64,000 nucleotides of DNA from Dipteronia dyeriana (GCA_032871835.1 CM065295.1:20160501-20224500), one strand, 5' to 3'; numbered from the stretch's first letter, positions 34,661 to 46,341 are shown. Program-made: numbers and translations. Notes: generated from the sequence alone by a model not told the origin.

Positions 34661-35970
34661 ATCAATTAAAAACCATGTATACCAGTCTTTAGAGTCTCTT
34701 TGAACCCAAATGAAGGAATGAAGAGCTTACTAACGAAGCCAAGGTAAAGAGCCTCATACTATGTATTTGGGGGTCCCATCGGAGCATACCCTCTCGACCT
34801 TTTATGCTAGTCAAGAAGCTGGTGTGGATGGGTCGAAGCTTGACGTTGGTCCGGTCCCTGGAATGGATTACAACGAATGGATGGATGACTCGATTGACTC
34901 AATAGCTTGACCCTCTAATAAAAGTCTTTTCCATGAATATGAAATGGTACCCGACCCGAGCATTGGCAAGAGCTTCAAATCCTTATCTCAGCTTTAGGCG
35001 TATTCAAAAAATTTTGCATTTGTAAAAAGAATTATGATTAATGAAGTTCCATATTTTGTCAAGCTTTGTCGTGAATTTGAAATGCCAAATATCTCAACTG
35101 GTTATTGTAATTAACTCCTTTAATAGACAATTATCTTCTTTTAGCTAGCTAACTTTGTTGCCCGAGTAACTTCACAGAGTATCTTATTTAACTTAGTTTC
35201 GTTACCCGACCAATTTCTAACGCCAAGTATTCTTATTAAACTGGCTAACACGATTTCATGTGACCAATATCTTTTTAACTGGCTAACACGATTTTATGTG
35301 CCAAGTATTTTATTAAACTGGCTAATATTATTAATCGAGTCATCTTGAGACAAGTGAGTAGGTTTATACTCATGCCTCATACTCGGTTACTACCTGAATG
35401 TTACATCGAGGCTCACCACGATCATACGTTCGAGTCCTTACCTAAGTCACTGAGGACGTCTCCTAGTTTTATCTGCGTAAGGGTTTACCGAATCGTTAAG
35501 CTTTTAAATTGCTTAACACAACTGCGCATCTCGCCAGGATTTTTTCCGACGGTGCCCCGAGCCGTTTTCCAAAATCGGGTGCATCGGGTTTGCCTTTTGG
35601 CTAAAGTTGACTAACCTTGCTAGGCTAGCATGCTCCTTTGAGCTTCTCCGCCCATTCAGAAATTTTACCAAATTAATGGTCCCGATCATTTTATCTTTTT
35701 GGTATGCACTTATGATATGCTTCTTTTTTTTTGCATATTCTTATTATTATGCTTCTTTTTCGCATGTTATTATCATGCTTGTCTTTCATATGTTCTTATT
35801 ATCATATGCTTACATTTTCGGAATCCCATGTCGGATTTTTATTCATAACTGCAAACTGACAATGTAAATCTAAGAATTGTTAAAAATTAAAAATATCTTG
35901 TCTAAAAAAATTGATAACAAATTTCAAGGATAGAAAATCTTCAAATAGTGGGCATTGCATGGCCAGGGTA
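34661..35970 (-). other. Non-coding part of the retrotransposon between integrase and antisense ORF
   Basis: This stretch has no recognisable domain. At 35215-35340 a unit of about 45 bases containing AACTGGCTAACACGATTT repeats about two and a half times, with CCAAGTATT between copies. The remainder is AT-rich. Confidence 0.55.
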
Positions 35971-35974
35971 AAAC

Positions 35975-37035
35975 CTATCCATATGGTCGGGCAATCCAAT
36001 ATGCTCCATGACCAGTTATTCCTTCAATCTTGTATGGGTCTTCCCATTTGTCAGCCAACAAGCCTATAACTTTGTTCTTTGTTTTCAGCGATACTCTTTT
36101 GAGCACCAGGTCTCCTAACTGAAACTTCCGAATCCGAACATGATAATTATAGTGTCGGGCTACTCTTTGTTGATACGCTGCGTTTCGTACTTGGGATTTC
36201 TCCCTTTTCTCTTCCAACTCATCTAAGCTTTGTAACAGCATATCAACAGGTGACATGTATGATGTTTCTACCGGGATAACAACTTCTGTTCCGAATGCCA
36301 AAGATAACAGAGTCTGTTATGTAGAAGTTCTTATTGTTGTTCGATACGCCCATAATACTTCAGAAAGTTTCTCAACCCATCTGCCTTTCTTGGCATCTAA
36401 CTTTGCTTTGAGTGTATGCTTGATGATTTTGTTTCCTGCTTCAACTTGTCTGTTTGTTTGAGGGTGGGTAGATGTGGCATAATAATTTGTAATTTGGTAC
36501 TCGTTGCACAGTTCCCTGAATTTTTGATTGTCGAACTGGGTGCCGTTGTCAGTGATAATAGTATTTGGCACTCCAAATCTGTAGAGTATATTTTTCTTCA
36601 TAAAGTTTGTGGTATTTGATTCTGTGATATGTACTAAGGCTTTAACTTCTACCCACTTTGTGAAATAATCAACGGCCACAATTGCATGCTTAGCTCCACC
36701 CCTGTTCCTGCTAGCATTGGACCAATTAAGTCTAGTCCCCACATGGCGAATGGCCATGGGGATCTGAGGCTTCTAAGTTGTTCGGGAGGCTGCCGAATAT
36801 CATTGGCGATCTTCTGGCAAGCATTACAGCTTTCTAAGCATCGTTGTGCATCTGAGAACAAAGAGGGCCAATAATAACCTTGCCTGAGTACCTTGCGTGC
36901 TAAACTTCTACCCCTAGTATGGTTTCCGTATACTCCGCCGTGGATTTTCTGTAGTATCCGAAATGCATTGTCCTCTGATACACATCTTTGGAGTATTCGG
37001 GAAAACCCTCTTCTGTACAGTTTTCCTCCAATCAA
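35975..37035 (-). pseudogene. Retrotransposon integrase, broken
   Basis: Reading down the minus strand, 37035-36649 has the N-terminal HHCC zinc-binding region (HGGVYGNH and then CLESCNACQ). After a frameshift, 36757-36317 carries the DDE core: VDYFTKWVEV, TDNGTQFD and HPQTNRQVEA, with both Asp and the Glu present; the usual Gly in NGQ is Arg. An in-frame TAA at 36317-36319 then interrupts the path to the C-terminal part (36301-35975, LAFGTEVVIPVE...), which includes GDLVLKRV and a chromo-like fold region. The enzyme would insert element cDNA into host DNA, but at least one frameshift and one stop make it inactive. Confidence 0.88.
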
Positions 37036-37101
37036 TGTGTATCTTGCTGACCGGTACCTGATGCGTTTGGCTTCTAAGGGATCTTCCAGGAGTACACCTT
37101 C

Positions 37102-37563
37102 TTACAGATATCTTTTTAGTTGAGTCATCCAACCGTCTAACGGTGTTCGGATTTCTGAGACTTTAAAGTTTTTCGGCTCAACTATACTCTGTCTGAGAAG
37201 ATGTGCAATCAGAATATTTTTTGGCATGATTGTGGTTGTTACTGATGCTAGTTTGGACAAAGCGTCTGCCTTCTCATTTTCTTCTATAGGGGTCTGGACA
37301 ATCCTGTATTCCTTGAATTTTTGGATGAGTTGTTTTGTTATGCCCAAATAAGTCATCATACCTTCATCTCTGGCCTGATACTCGTCTGAAATTTGGTTTA
37401 CGAATATCTGTGAGTCACTGAATATCTCAACCTCATCTGCTCCGAAAGTTATGCAAACTCTAAGTCCTACTAGCAATGCCTCATATTCTGCTTGGTTATT
37501 TGTTGCTTTGAAGTCGAATCTCATGGCATATTCAACATTATCTCCTTTCGAGGTGCATACCAA
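37102..37563 (-). pseudogene. Second (archaeal-type) RNase H of the Tat element
   Basis: The translation includes ATNNQAEYEALLVGLRV, EVEIFSDSQIFVNQI and NEKADALSKLAS, the conserved segments of the extra RNase H acquired by Tat-lineage elements. Glu in QAEYEA and Asp in FSDSQ are retained. The upstream part with the first Asp is out of frame. It lies between the original RNase H and integrase. Confidence 0.85.
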
Positions 37564-37776
37564 GATCCTTGTCCCGCTGCCATGAGTGTTCGAGGAACCA
37601 TCAACATATTACCTCCATGGGAAACTCTTGCCCAACATCCTTTTTGCTTCCAGATTTGGTTATATGAATTCTGTTACGAAATCTGTCACTGCTTGGCCTT
37701 TAAGTGATGTCCTGGAGATGTACTGAATATCGAATTCACTCAGCTCAATTGCCCATTTAGTTAATCTCCCCGAAAT

Positions 37777-38019
37777 TTATGGCTTCTGTAGGATTTGCTT
37801 AAGTGGGCAATCGGTGAAAACCTGGATCGTATGAGCCTGAAAGTATGGCCTCAGCTTTCTTACTGCCGAAACCATTGCTAAAACCATTTTTCCTGCCTGT
37901 GAATACCTGGTTTCAGCTGGAAGAAAAGCATTGCCGGTGTAGTACATTGGTCTCTGTACTTCGTCTTCTGTCCTGACTAGAACCGAGCTTGCTGCTAATT
38001 CTGTAATGAATAAGTACAA
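37777..38019 (-). pseudogene. Original (gypsy-type) RNase H of the element
   Basis: The segment YLFITELAASSVLVRTED, RPMYYTGNAFLPAETRYS, then AVRKLRPYFQAHTIQVFTD matches the RNase H region that follows the reverse transcriptase of Ty3/gypsy elements. It is in a different frame from the reverse transcriptase and is truncated by stops on both sides. Confidence 0.8.
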
Positions 38020-38399
38020 GTGGAGTATTCTCCCATTTTAGGTTTTGAAAGGATGGGAGTCTGCCCTAAGTACTCTTTGATTTTTAGGAATGTCTGCTCA
38101 CACTCTTTATTCCATTCGAGTCATTTCCCCCTTTTGATCACTTTGAAAAAAAGAGCACATCTATCTGTGGCCTTTGAAATAAATCTGCCCAAGGAAGCTA
38201 AGCATTCTGTTAAGCATTGCATTTCTTTTAGCTTTCTTAACGAAGTCATTTTTTGAAGGGATTGGATCTTCTCAGAGTTCACTTCGATTCCTCTCCGGTG
38301 AACTTAGAAACCAAGGAACCTTCTTGAAGGAAACTCAAATAGGCACTTGTTCGGATTTAACTTCAGTTGATATCTTCTCGAGACATCAAATGTTTCCCG

Positions 38400-39164
38400 C
38401 AGGTCCGAAGCATGTTCGTCTGCCGAGACACTATTGGTTAACATGTCGTCTATGTAAACTTCCATGTTTCTTCCTATTTATCGAGCAAATATCCTATTGA
38501 CCAATCTTTGGTATGTTGCTCCAGCATTTTTTAACCCAAAAGGCATTACTGTATAACAGTATAAGCCTTGATCGGTCGTGAATGCTGTTTTTTCTTTATC
38601 AACCTTATTCATTCGGATTTGATTGTATCCCGAGTAAGCGTCCATGAAACTGAGTAATTCATGGCTTGATGTAGCATTGACGAGTTGGTCTATTCTTGGA
38701 AATGGAAAACTATCCTTTGGACAGGCCTTGTTCAGGTCCGTGAAGTCCATACACATTCTCCACTGGCCATTTTTCTTCTGGATCATGACCACATTTGCTA
38801 CCCATTGAGTGTAGTTGATTTCTTTGATCGACCCTACAACGAGTAACTTATCCACTTCCTACTTAATTGCCCGACTTCTTTCGAGGTTGAATGACCTTCT
38901 CTTTTGTATTACTGGTTTCACATTTGGATCCACCACCAAATGATGTGATATTATTCGGGCATCTATTCCTACCATGTCTTCATGACTCCAAGCGAACACA
39001 TCTTTGTATTTTCTAAGAAAATTAATAAGGTCCTGCTTAACGTTTCCTTCTAAATTGGCCCCAATTTTGATCTTCTTATCTGGTTCATCTTCCTTTAAGA
39101 CTACCTCTTCTATCGGTTCACTTTTAGATACCTCTGGTTCTTCCCTTGGATCGAACTCGAACAA
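38400..39164 (-). pseudogene. Retrotransposon reverse transcriptase, broken
   Basis: From 39164 downward come IISHHLVVDPNVKPVIQKRR, then WRMCMDFTDLNKACPKDSFP, SFMDAYSGYNQI and YTVMPFGLKNAGATYQ. The catalytic YIDD lies at 38445-38456, but an in-frame TAA after IFAR (just before IGRNMEV) separates it from the rest, and a TAG-type break falls near 38856-38858. The domain order and motifs are those of Tat-lineage Ty3/gypsy elements. Confidence 0.9.
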
Positions 39165-39334
39165 CAGTGATTTCTACTCGATCTGATCTGGTTGTGTTAT
39201 GGTGCATACTTGCTCACTATTGTCCCTGTCTTTGTAAACCAAAAGATTAGCTCTTCTAGCCATCTTCTTGGACCCCTTGATTACTCCTACCCCCCATTCA
39301 GTTAAGAATTTGATCATTAGAGCGTAGGTAGCTG

Positions 39335-39620
39335 TTACTGGCTTGGTTTTTTTTTCTGGAATGGTCGACCTAATAGCGCATTATAAGGCCAGTTGTCCAA
39401 GTCTACCACTACAAAGTCGAGCAACATTGTTTTCTGATAATGATCTACTTCGATCTTTACGGGCAGCTTTGCTGTCCCGAGAGATCTGACCTTGACTCCC
39501 CTGAATCCTCTGAGTGGGGTATGGAAAGGTTGTAAATCCTTTCGATCCAACCTAAGCTAATCATAAACAGCCACATTGAGAATGTCTGTCTAACTACCAT
39601 TGTCTACTAAAATTCTCATG
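39335..39620 (-). pseudogene. Retropepsin (aspartic protease) remnant
   Basis: The active-site motif appears as ILVDNGS at about 39593-39613 and is followed at once by a stop; the C-terminal half (39550-39335) ends YNALLGRPF, the typical flap-to-end signature. The frames are interrupted, so no active protease could be made. Confidence 0.75.
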
Positions 39621-39699
39621 ACTTCTCTATGGCAAATTCGGACACTTATGACGAGAGAGTCATTTGGTCGGACGTCGACCCTATGTGAATCAACTTCCG

Positions 39700-40930
39700 T
39701 GAATATTATCGGGTCTCATCCTTCCTTTATTCTTTTCGGATCTAGCTTGATGGAGTTGACATCAAAAAATTTCCTTGCTTCTCTGACTTCTTGAGTCTGC
39801 TCCCCGGTTACTTCTCCCAGTTGATGGTCCTCTAAAAATAGTTTGTATTACTTCATTCCCCTTAGGACTGGCCCTTTTGTTCCGACCAGAATTATGATCT
39901 GCCTTAGTCTCTTTCTTAATTTCTAACTCCTCATCTTTCTTCAGGATTATATCTTGCAAGTGTCCTTCTCGAATAAGGGTATCTATATAGTCTCTAAGCT
40001 GGTAACATTTAGAGGTCTCATGGCCGGTTTTCTTATGGAATCTGTAATATTTTGTCGTGTCTCACCGGGCAAATTGAGATTGCCGACGTGGCTCCTTCAC
40101 CATATTCTTTTCTTCTAGTATTGCCAGGATTTCTTCATTTTTTTCAGAGTGGGGTGTAGTTCGTGTATTTTCCTCTAAACTTTTCTATGGTCTGGTCAGC
40201 ATTATGCCCAATTCCCTCGTCCTTGTTCTTTTCTTTGCTATTTCCTTTTTGTTTCCCTTTATGGTTTTGTGATTTTGCCTCGACATCCTTTGTTCGGGTT
40301 TTCCCCCCATGCATGTAACTACCTCCTGTTGCCAGCTCTTCTTCATTCTATTTCGGAGTCTCATGGGCTAATCCTTGCAGGCATATGGTTCCATGATGAC
40401 GTTTGTGATGATGTCGATAGCTATCCTCTGATGACGATGATCGATCTCTGCACCGGTCATATTTACGGCGTCTATCATAACCCATCTGACTGTGACTCCG
40501 CCTTTGGCGTGGCCATTCTTCTGCAGACATTTCACGATCCTTGTCCTAGATACGTGTTATACTCCCAGCTTGATTGATTTGATTTGAGTTCCTAACGGCT
40601 ACTGGTGCATCTGGTTCCAGTCCAACTACAACCGATCGGAGCCTTACAGGTGGAGGGTTTGGGGGATGCGTCTCTCCTGCTGCCAAAAGATCTATTCATT
40701 CTCATGTTGCTTCTGTCAATAACTGTTACAGTGCATCATGAAAACTACATGTTATATCCTCACTGGTATGAGGGATTTACTGGATACAAGCCATGGATAT
40801 CGGTTGATTCCCAGTGGTTGTTGTGGGATCCTGAGTGATCCCGCCCCGTATGTGTATTATCTGGAGATTTTTGGATATCCTTGGAATTGTCTCTGCTTCC
40901 ACTACCAGCCATTGCTTAAACAGGTTTAAC
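39700..40930 (-). pseudogene. Gag remnant
   Basis: At about 40053-39950 the minus strand reads KYYRFHKKTGHETSKCYQL, the CCHC-like motif seen near the end of Tat gag proteins. Upstream, 40530-40348 encodes an Arg/Ser/His-rich stretch (RRKYDRCRDRSSSSEDSYRH). The region is only about 1.2 kb, short for a Tat gag, and is full of stops, so internal deletion is likely. Confidence 0.6.
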
Positions 40931-40935
40931 ACAAC

Positions 40936-40953
40936 CCTATTTTTCTAGCGCCA
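40936..40953 (-). other. Primer-binding site
   Basis: On the element strand, TGGCGCTAGAAAAATAGG begins two bases inside the 5' LTR. TGG complements the CCA end of a tRNA. I cannot say which tRNA from the sequence alone. Confidence 0.65.
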
Positions 40954-40955
40954 GT

Positions 40956-41809
40956 TGTTGACGTTGATTTCTCCAAGAAAGTCAACAATATTGGATTTGG
41001 TTATGACTTGTCAAAAGAGAAAGAGAAAGAGAAAGAGAAAGAGGATGCAATTGAAGTTATTAAGACACGAGTTTACGTGGTAAAACTCCGATGATCGGAG
41101 AAACGTCCACGGGTTGTTGAATACATAACCAAGCCAAATCCACTATTTAAATGAAGAATTACACCACTCGATCTCTTTTGTCTCTCTCTTGTAGTGATTT
41201 TTTCTGTATATTTTGTAATATATATTTTTAACAGTAAAATTATGAGTCTATTTATACATGCATAGAACCCTAATCCTTGTTGTATAAGTAAGGAAAATAA
41301 TTTGTATTTAATTACGATTGGTTGCTTGTTGGAATCGTCTTTATCTTCTTTCCTGTTTCAGAGATCTTTTGAGTTGAATCTGAATCTGAATCTTCGTGAG
41401 ACTCTAATTACACAATCTGATTTACGATTTTATTTTCCTAATCGATGTGGAATCTTCTAGAATGATAGTGTCTTTGCCTGATTTGGACTTGTTTCCTGTT
41501 TGGTGTATTATCTTTCTAGAAGCTTCCTAAATTCTTTCCTCCTTGAACACATATATGTATTGGAGTATGATTCTTGGGCTTATTCACGTATATGAATCGT
41601 ATGCTGCCTCTTTACTCGGGTTTCTTATGCTTGTCCCGAGTTATACACGTGCCAAGTACCTGTGCTCAGATTTACTCGGGTTTTTATTCCTTAGCAGTGT
41701 CTTGGCTGGTTTCTTCTAGATGCCAGCTCGGATGCCCACATGACAATTTTTTAAGGGTTTATCTTACCTGTCAGTTACGTGTACATTCAATTAAAATATA
41801 CATATAACA
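40956..41809 (-). repeat. 5' LTR of the Tat retrotransposon
   Basis: This 854-bp copy pairs with 30687-31546. It would carry the element promoter. Compared with the 3' LTR it has a small deletion near 40973, a shorter (AAAGAG)n tract at about 41018-41041, and scattered point changes. Confidence 0.92.
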
Positions 41810-41814
41810 TGTAC

Positions 41815-43329
41815 AAATCAGTTATGGATACAATTGAGTTAAAAATACAATTCAACAAATACCCATGTTGAACACACAATACCTAGAAAAAAAAACACTC
41901 ATATTTGACAATCAAATCAACAAACAACAATACTACATATAGTCTAGATTATCTCCACCACAAATTAGTTACTAATAGCTTCTCCATCATCAAGCTCAAG
42001 AGTCTAAAATCTTTAAAAAGAACAAATTCAAAAAAAAGGAAGAAAATGGTGGCTCCAACGCCGGAGGAGGATCTCATCGCCTCTGGCGTTAGCTCATGGA
42101 GAAGAAGAAGAGTTACGAAAGAAGAAGAGGAGGATGAGAAGGAGAAAGAGAAGACATCGATCTGTGAAGATGAAGAAAGAGACAAGATTTAACAATGAAC
42201 TATGAAGATGAAGAAGGAAATTTTGTTTGTGAATCTCACTCTGTGAAAGAAGAAGAAAATAAAAGTGAGAAGAAAAATTAAAAAATTAGGTTTTAAAAAA
42301 CAAATTGAAAAAAAAAACATGAAAAACAATTTTAAGATGTTTTTAAAAAATTTCACTTTTAACATTAGTTTTATTTTTTATTTTATTTTTATTTTTTGAA
42401 AATAAAATAAAAAATGGTTAACAAATATGAATTCGAAATCGTTTTTGAAAAATAAAAATGAAAACGAACTGAACAATACTTTCTTTTTTCTTTTTTCTTT
42501 TTTCTCATCCATCAGACCTCATCTTCTTTTTTCCTCATCTCCATCTTCTTTCTTCCTTCGTCGATTGCAGCCACCGCCGTCAGCCGATCATCTTCATTTT
42601 TCTTTCTTCTTTTTATTCATTCCTTCACCGATTGCAGCCGCGCTGGCTGATCAACTGGTCATCTTCTTCTTCTTCCTTCATTCCTTTGCCGATCGTAGCC
42701 TTCATCGATCCACTAGTCGCCGCCGACCGATCCGCTGGTCTTCTTCTTCGTCGTCACTCTTCTTCAACCCAGATCCCAAATTTAAGATAAAATCCCTAAA
42801 TCAATAAAGTCGATATGCTCAAATCACTATTTTTAAAGATATATTCAAGAATAACAGTGATTACAACTATAAATCCTTATCTATCTTACATGAATAAAAC
42901 ATAATTTTAAAATTACAATAGAAAATTGAGTGTCGTAGTCAGATTTTTTATTTTTTATTTTGAGAAGTTTTTTAAAGAGAAAATGATAAATAAATAAAAA
43001 GACGAGAAGATTCTGGAACGTAAATGTGAAAGGTCCACTGAAGGAACATTATCTGGAAGAGTAGAAAAGAGAAAAAAAAAAGATAAGAAACAGAAAAAAA
43101 ACATGATTTAAAATTGGGATATTATTAAAATAATAATAATAATAATAATAATAAAATCCTCTAGTTTAATATGTCATCAAAATACACCTTCTAATTTATT
43201 TAATTTCCAATAGTTTTTTTTAATCGAATAAAATAAAACTCTAATAATAATAAACTTATTGACTCATTTTTTATTCAAATTAACAAAAAAAACAATAGAA
43301 AAAAAATAAAAGAAACATTATAATTTTTT
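41815..43329. other. Non-genic stretch with low-complexity sequence
   Basis: No gene is supported. An inverted fragment of the Harbinger-like family lies at about 42290-42475. The CT/TTC-rich block at 42480-42775 contains CCGATC and GCAGCC words and translates to Ser/Phe/Arg-rich low complexity, so I do not call it coding. An (AAT)n microsatellite is at about 43130-43155. The frame at 42046-42192 (MVAPTPEEDLIASGVSS...) is Glu/Lys-rich and unrecognised; it could be a decayed exon. Confidence 0.4.
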
Positions 43330-43529
43330 ATATTCTTCGGTTGACGTACTAGACGCGTTTTTTTTGTTTTCATTTTCAGAATCCAGCTTTCATTATAACC
43401 TACCAGACACGTTTTCAGATTTTAAAACTGAAACCAAAAACAATGTTTTTGTTTTTATTTTTATTTTTATTTTTATTTTTATTTTTATTTTTGAAAAATA
43501 TCAAACGAAAAACGCTTACAGAACAACCC
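43330..43529. repeat. Right-end fragment of the Harbinger-like family
   Basis: The segment with TACCAGACACGTTTTCAG and, at its end, GAAAAACGCTTACAGAAC matches the right part of 28833-29896 and stops before TAA. It holds a (TTTTTA)n expansion at about 43452-43490. Confidence 0.6.
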
Positions 43530-44421
43530 CTAATTGTCTTCTTATTCCAACTTAATTGATTTTGTTTTGTGAGAACTTGATTTTTGTTGGTGATTATATT
43601 CTTCAAATTTCATATTTTAAAACCTATGGTTGAGTACTTACTCTTTTTGTAGTCAACCGAATATGTGGTTTGAATCTTAAACATTTGGCAGAGGGAGGTC
43701 CTAAGGACTGTCAAACTCATATTATCGAACCATGGTTACACTTATTTATAGAGAAAATGACACTTAAATCTTATTTACTAGCATGATGTTTACTTGTTTA
43801 TTGTGGAGTAGTTATGTGTTGGCTTTAATCGTTGGATTGGTAAGCTTTATCATGAAAGAAAGAGAAAATACATTTTCTGTTAATATTGTTGCATGTATGT
43901 GTACACATTGGCATTCTACATTCTCAACTAGATCTACCACATTTTATAGAGCTGCATTTTAGTCATTGGATTAGTAAATTACGAGCAATAAGCTAAAAGT
44001 TTGTTTTGTAAGTATGCTTTTATTTTTTTTCTTCTTGATGTAAAATTTTTATTTTTGCTTTTAGAATTAGATTTTCAACTAGCATTTTTATCATTATAGT
44101 AGACGAGAACATATGATCATATAAATAGCGTAAGAACATGTTATTGGGAAACTTACGGGCAGTGGGTTCGACAATTTTTCTACCCAAGAGTTCCCTAAGA
44201 ACATAAAGCATTGTCTACCTCTCTTGGAACTTCTCGTAGAGAACTACAATGTAGAGAGAAGTTGCTTCATTTTTAATGGAATTCCTTTCTTTTTCTCGCT
44301 AATTGATATACTATACATTACTGATTTTCGAATTAACGGAAAGCCAGTATGTGGTCTAGCATATGTGGATGATCCTCATGCAATATATTATAGGTAAGCT
44401 TATGTTGGCTAAGGAAAAATT
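43530..44421. other. Unassigned region, possibly decayed gene sequence
   Basis: There are short translated pieces such as LLGRKIVEPTARKFPNN on the minus strand near 44150-44200, but I recognise no family. It adjoins the inverted-repeat locus and may derive from the same unknown gene. Confidence 0.3.
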
Positions 44422-45670
44422 TAAAACCAGTTGGCCATTGCATGTATTATGTCCGATGAATAAGAGGTCTTAAATTCATCGACCTCTGTGAATAATAGCG
44501 AACGTATCAGTTTATCTGTAGAAGACTTCAACTCATCTATATACGTAGGGATGTGCAAATTCGATTTGGTTTGGGTTGAAGCTCAATATCAAACCAAACC
44601 GATACATATCGGTTTGGCTATATTTCAACCCAAACCAAACCAATGTGATTTGCCAAACCAATTCAAACCAAAAAAAAAAAGTTGGGTTGGTTTGGGTTGA
44701 TTTGACGGTTTAGATTTGAACCTAGAAATCATTTTTTGTATTATTATAAAAAAATTATTTAAATATAAAAACATTAAGTAGGTGTTATTTAATTATTTTA
44801 AAAATTAAAAATATTATATAAGTAACAAATTAACAATAAAAGGTACCATAACAGAAAAATAAAAAATAAAAAATAAAAAATAAAACATAATAAAACTCAT
44901 ATTCTAAAATGTAACGGAAGGGATGAGTAACTGTATTTTATTTATTAAACAAATATAATATGTAAAAGAAAGAGAAACAGTACAATAACAAATGGTTGAT
45001 GATAATGAATGATAAAAAAAAAAAACTTATTTATATGAGAAGAAATAAGTATAAACAAAAGTTACAAAACCCCAGAAAATATGGATTGGATTTTATTAAA
45101 TATATGGGTTGGTTTGGGTTGTATGAATTTTATTTTTAGCAACCCAAACTAAACCATCTTTGATCGGTTTGGTAAATGGCAAACCGATTAATAAACATTT
45201 TATATGTGAAACCGAACTAACCCATAAAGTTTGGGTTGGGTTAGACGGGTTGGTTCGGTTTGACGGTTTTTTGCACATCCCTATATATACGTGGTTTCAT
45301 GCTACAAAAAAATAATAATAACAATATGAAAGGAAAATATACAAATATAGATAATTATGATTCAAAAAAGAAAAAGAAAAAAAAAAAACCTCGCCACCGA
45401 AAGTCTACTCTTTACCAAATGATTCTTGGCTATCCCCAGTATTTGGGAAATGGTACACTTTTGGTGGTGAGGTTTATTTTTTTGAATCATAATTATCTAT
45501 ATTTGTATATGTTCCTTTCTTATTGTTTTTTTTGTAGCTTGTAACCAAGTATATAGATGAGTTGAAGTCTTTTACAGACGAAGTGATACGTTCGTTGTTA
45601 TTCACAGAGGTCGATGAATCTAGGACCTCTTATTCATCGGACATAGTACACACAATGGCCAATCGGTTTA
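44422..45670. repeat. Long inverted repeat (hairpin-forming) of gene-like sequence, one arm split by a hAT element
   Basis: The left arm is 44422-44545 continued at 45292-45420; the right arm is 45441-45670 in inverse. With the insert at 44546-45291 removed, the arms are collinear: CATCGACCTCTGTGAATAA pairs with TTATTCACAGAGGTCGATG, and AAATATAGATAATTATGATT with its inverse near 45486-45505. The loop is about 20 bases at 45421-45440. The outer part of the right arm is coding-like (SLLFTEVDESRTSYSSDIV), preceded by a TTTTTTGTAG splice-acceptor-like site, so the locus looks like an inverted duplication of an intron-exon junction from an unrecognised gene. Confidence 0.8.
44546..45283. mobile_element. 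Small non-autonomous hAT element
   Basis: Termini TAGGGATGTGCAAA and the inverse of TTTTGCACATCCCTA form inverted repeats. A perfect 8-bp target duplication, TATATACG, flanks it (44538-44545 and 45284-45291). The subterminal regions carry many AACCAAACC / GGTTTGGTT words in both orientations. The 738-bp element encodes nothing. It is inserted in the left arm of the hairpin described above. Confidence 0.9.
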
Positions 45671-46190
45671 AAATGGTTAGAGAATGTCTTACTATGGTTA
45701 TTGATTTCTCTCACTATGTCCCACTGGGACCTCTTAAGTTGGAAAATGATCTACAACTATACTATATGTCTCAAGAGAGACTTGCTCTCTCGAGGACTGT
45801 TCTTATCTGTGACCAGAGAGTTGTGTGTTATTCTTCATAGGAGTAGCCAAAGCAATTTGGCAGGAAGTCCATCAATAATCTGCTCAAGGTGATTGAGGAA
45901 AACAATGGTTTAACTGATGTACATCAGTGGCATAACATATGGAATTCCTTTATAAATGATGCCGAGCCACATGGTATGAGCGATGACTCGAGCAGACTGG
46001 AGACCGAGAATGATAGTGTGAGTGATGATGACTTGAGTCGCTGCTCTACTCATCTGTCTCCGAATGATGACTTGAACCAATACTCTACTCCACCATTTCT
46101 GGCTCCATTGCCCTTGCATCCTCTGTTATCTTTACCTTCGCCTTCCTCTGTTGTCTTTACCTCCGCCAATGACTTGAACAAAATATAAAC
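45562..46190 (+). pseudogene. Fragment of an unrecognised gene, plus-strand copy
   Basis: A frame from 45562 reads KSFTDEVIRSLLFTEVDE, then MANRFKMVRECLTMVIDFSH, then YYMSQERLALSRTVLICDQ, and stops at 45838-45840 (TAG). After a further TAG it continues as PKQFGRKSINNLLKVIEENN, LTDVHQWHNIWNSFINDAE and a Ser/Asp-rich tail with SDDSSRLETENDSVSDDD. A diverged copy lies in inverse at 46342-46800. The conserved pieces look like a real cellular protein, but I do not recognise the family and assign no function. Premature stops mark it as a pseudogene. Confidence 0.5.
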
Positions 46191-46341
46191 TTATATGAAA
46201 GTATTTTGTTTTATTTTGGTCAAAAAAAAATTATCAGAGTATAATTGTTTGCATTTAAAATCAATCACATAGATATTCCTCTCTCGTACTATACTGGAAT
46301 TGTTGTTAAGTTTCTTTTTTGTATTGTTCACTTAATTAAGA

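Larger units (their letters stand above)
30682..41814 (-). mobile_element. Ty3/gypsy LTR retrotransposon, Tat lineage, degenerate
   Basis: LTRs at 30687-31546 and 40956-41809 flank an internal region of 9.4 kb. The probable target duplications are GGTAC (30682-30686) and TGTAC (41810-41814), 4 of 5 matching. The element reads on the minus strand, so the right LTR is the 5' LTR. The order from 41 kb downward is gag remnant, protease, reverse transcriptase, RNase H, a second archaeal-type RNase H, integrase; then, on the opposite strand, an extra ORF before the 3' LTR. A dual RNase H plus an antisense ORF of the gypsy-type putative transposase family marks the Tat/Ogre lineage. All ORFs are broken by stops and frameshifts, and the LTRs have visibly diverged, so the copy is old and non-autonomous. 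Confidence 0.93.

Noticed and set aside
41905..42807. Possible small coding regions rich in Glu/Lys and in Ser/Phe
   Set aside because: They show low-complexity composition, no recognised domain, no splice structure that extends them, and nearby transposon fragments.
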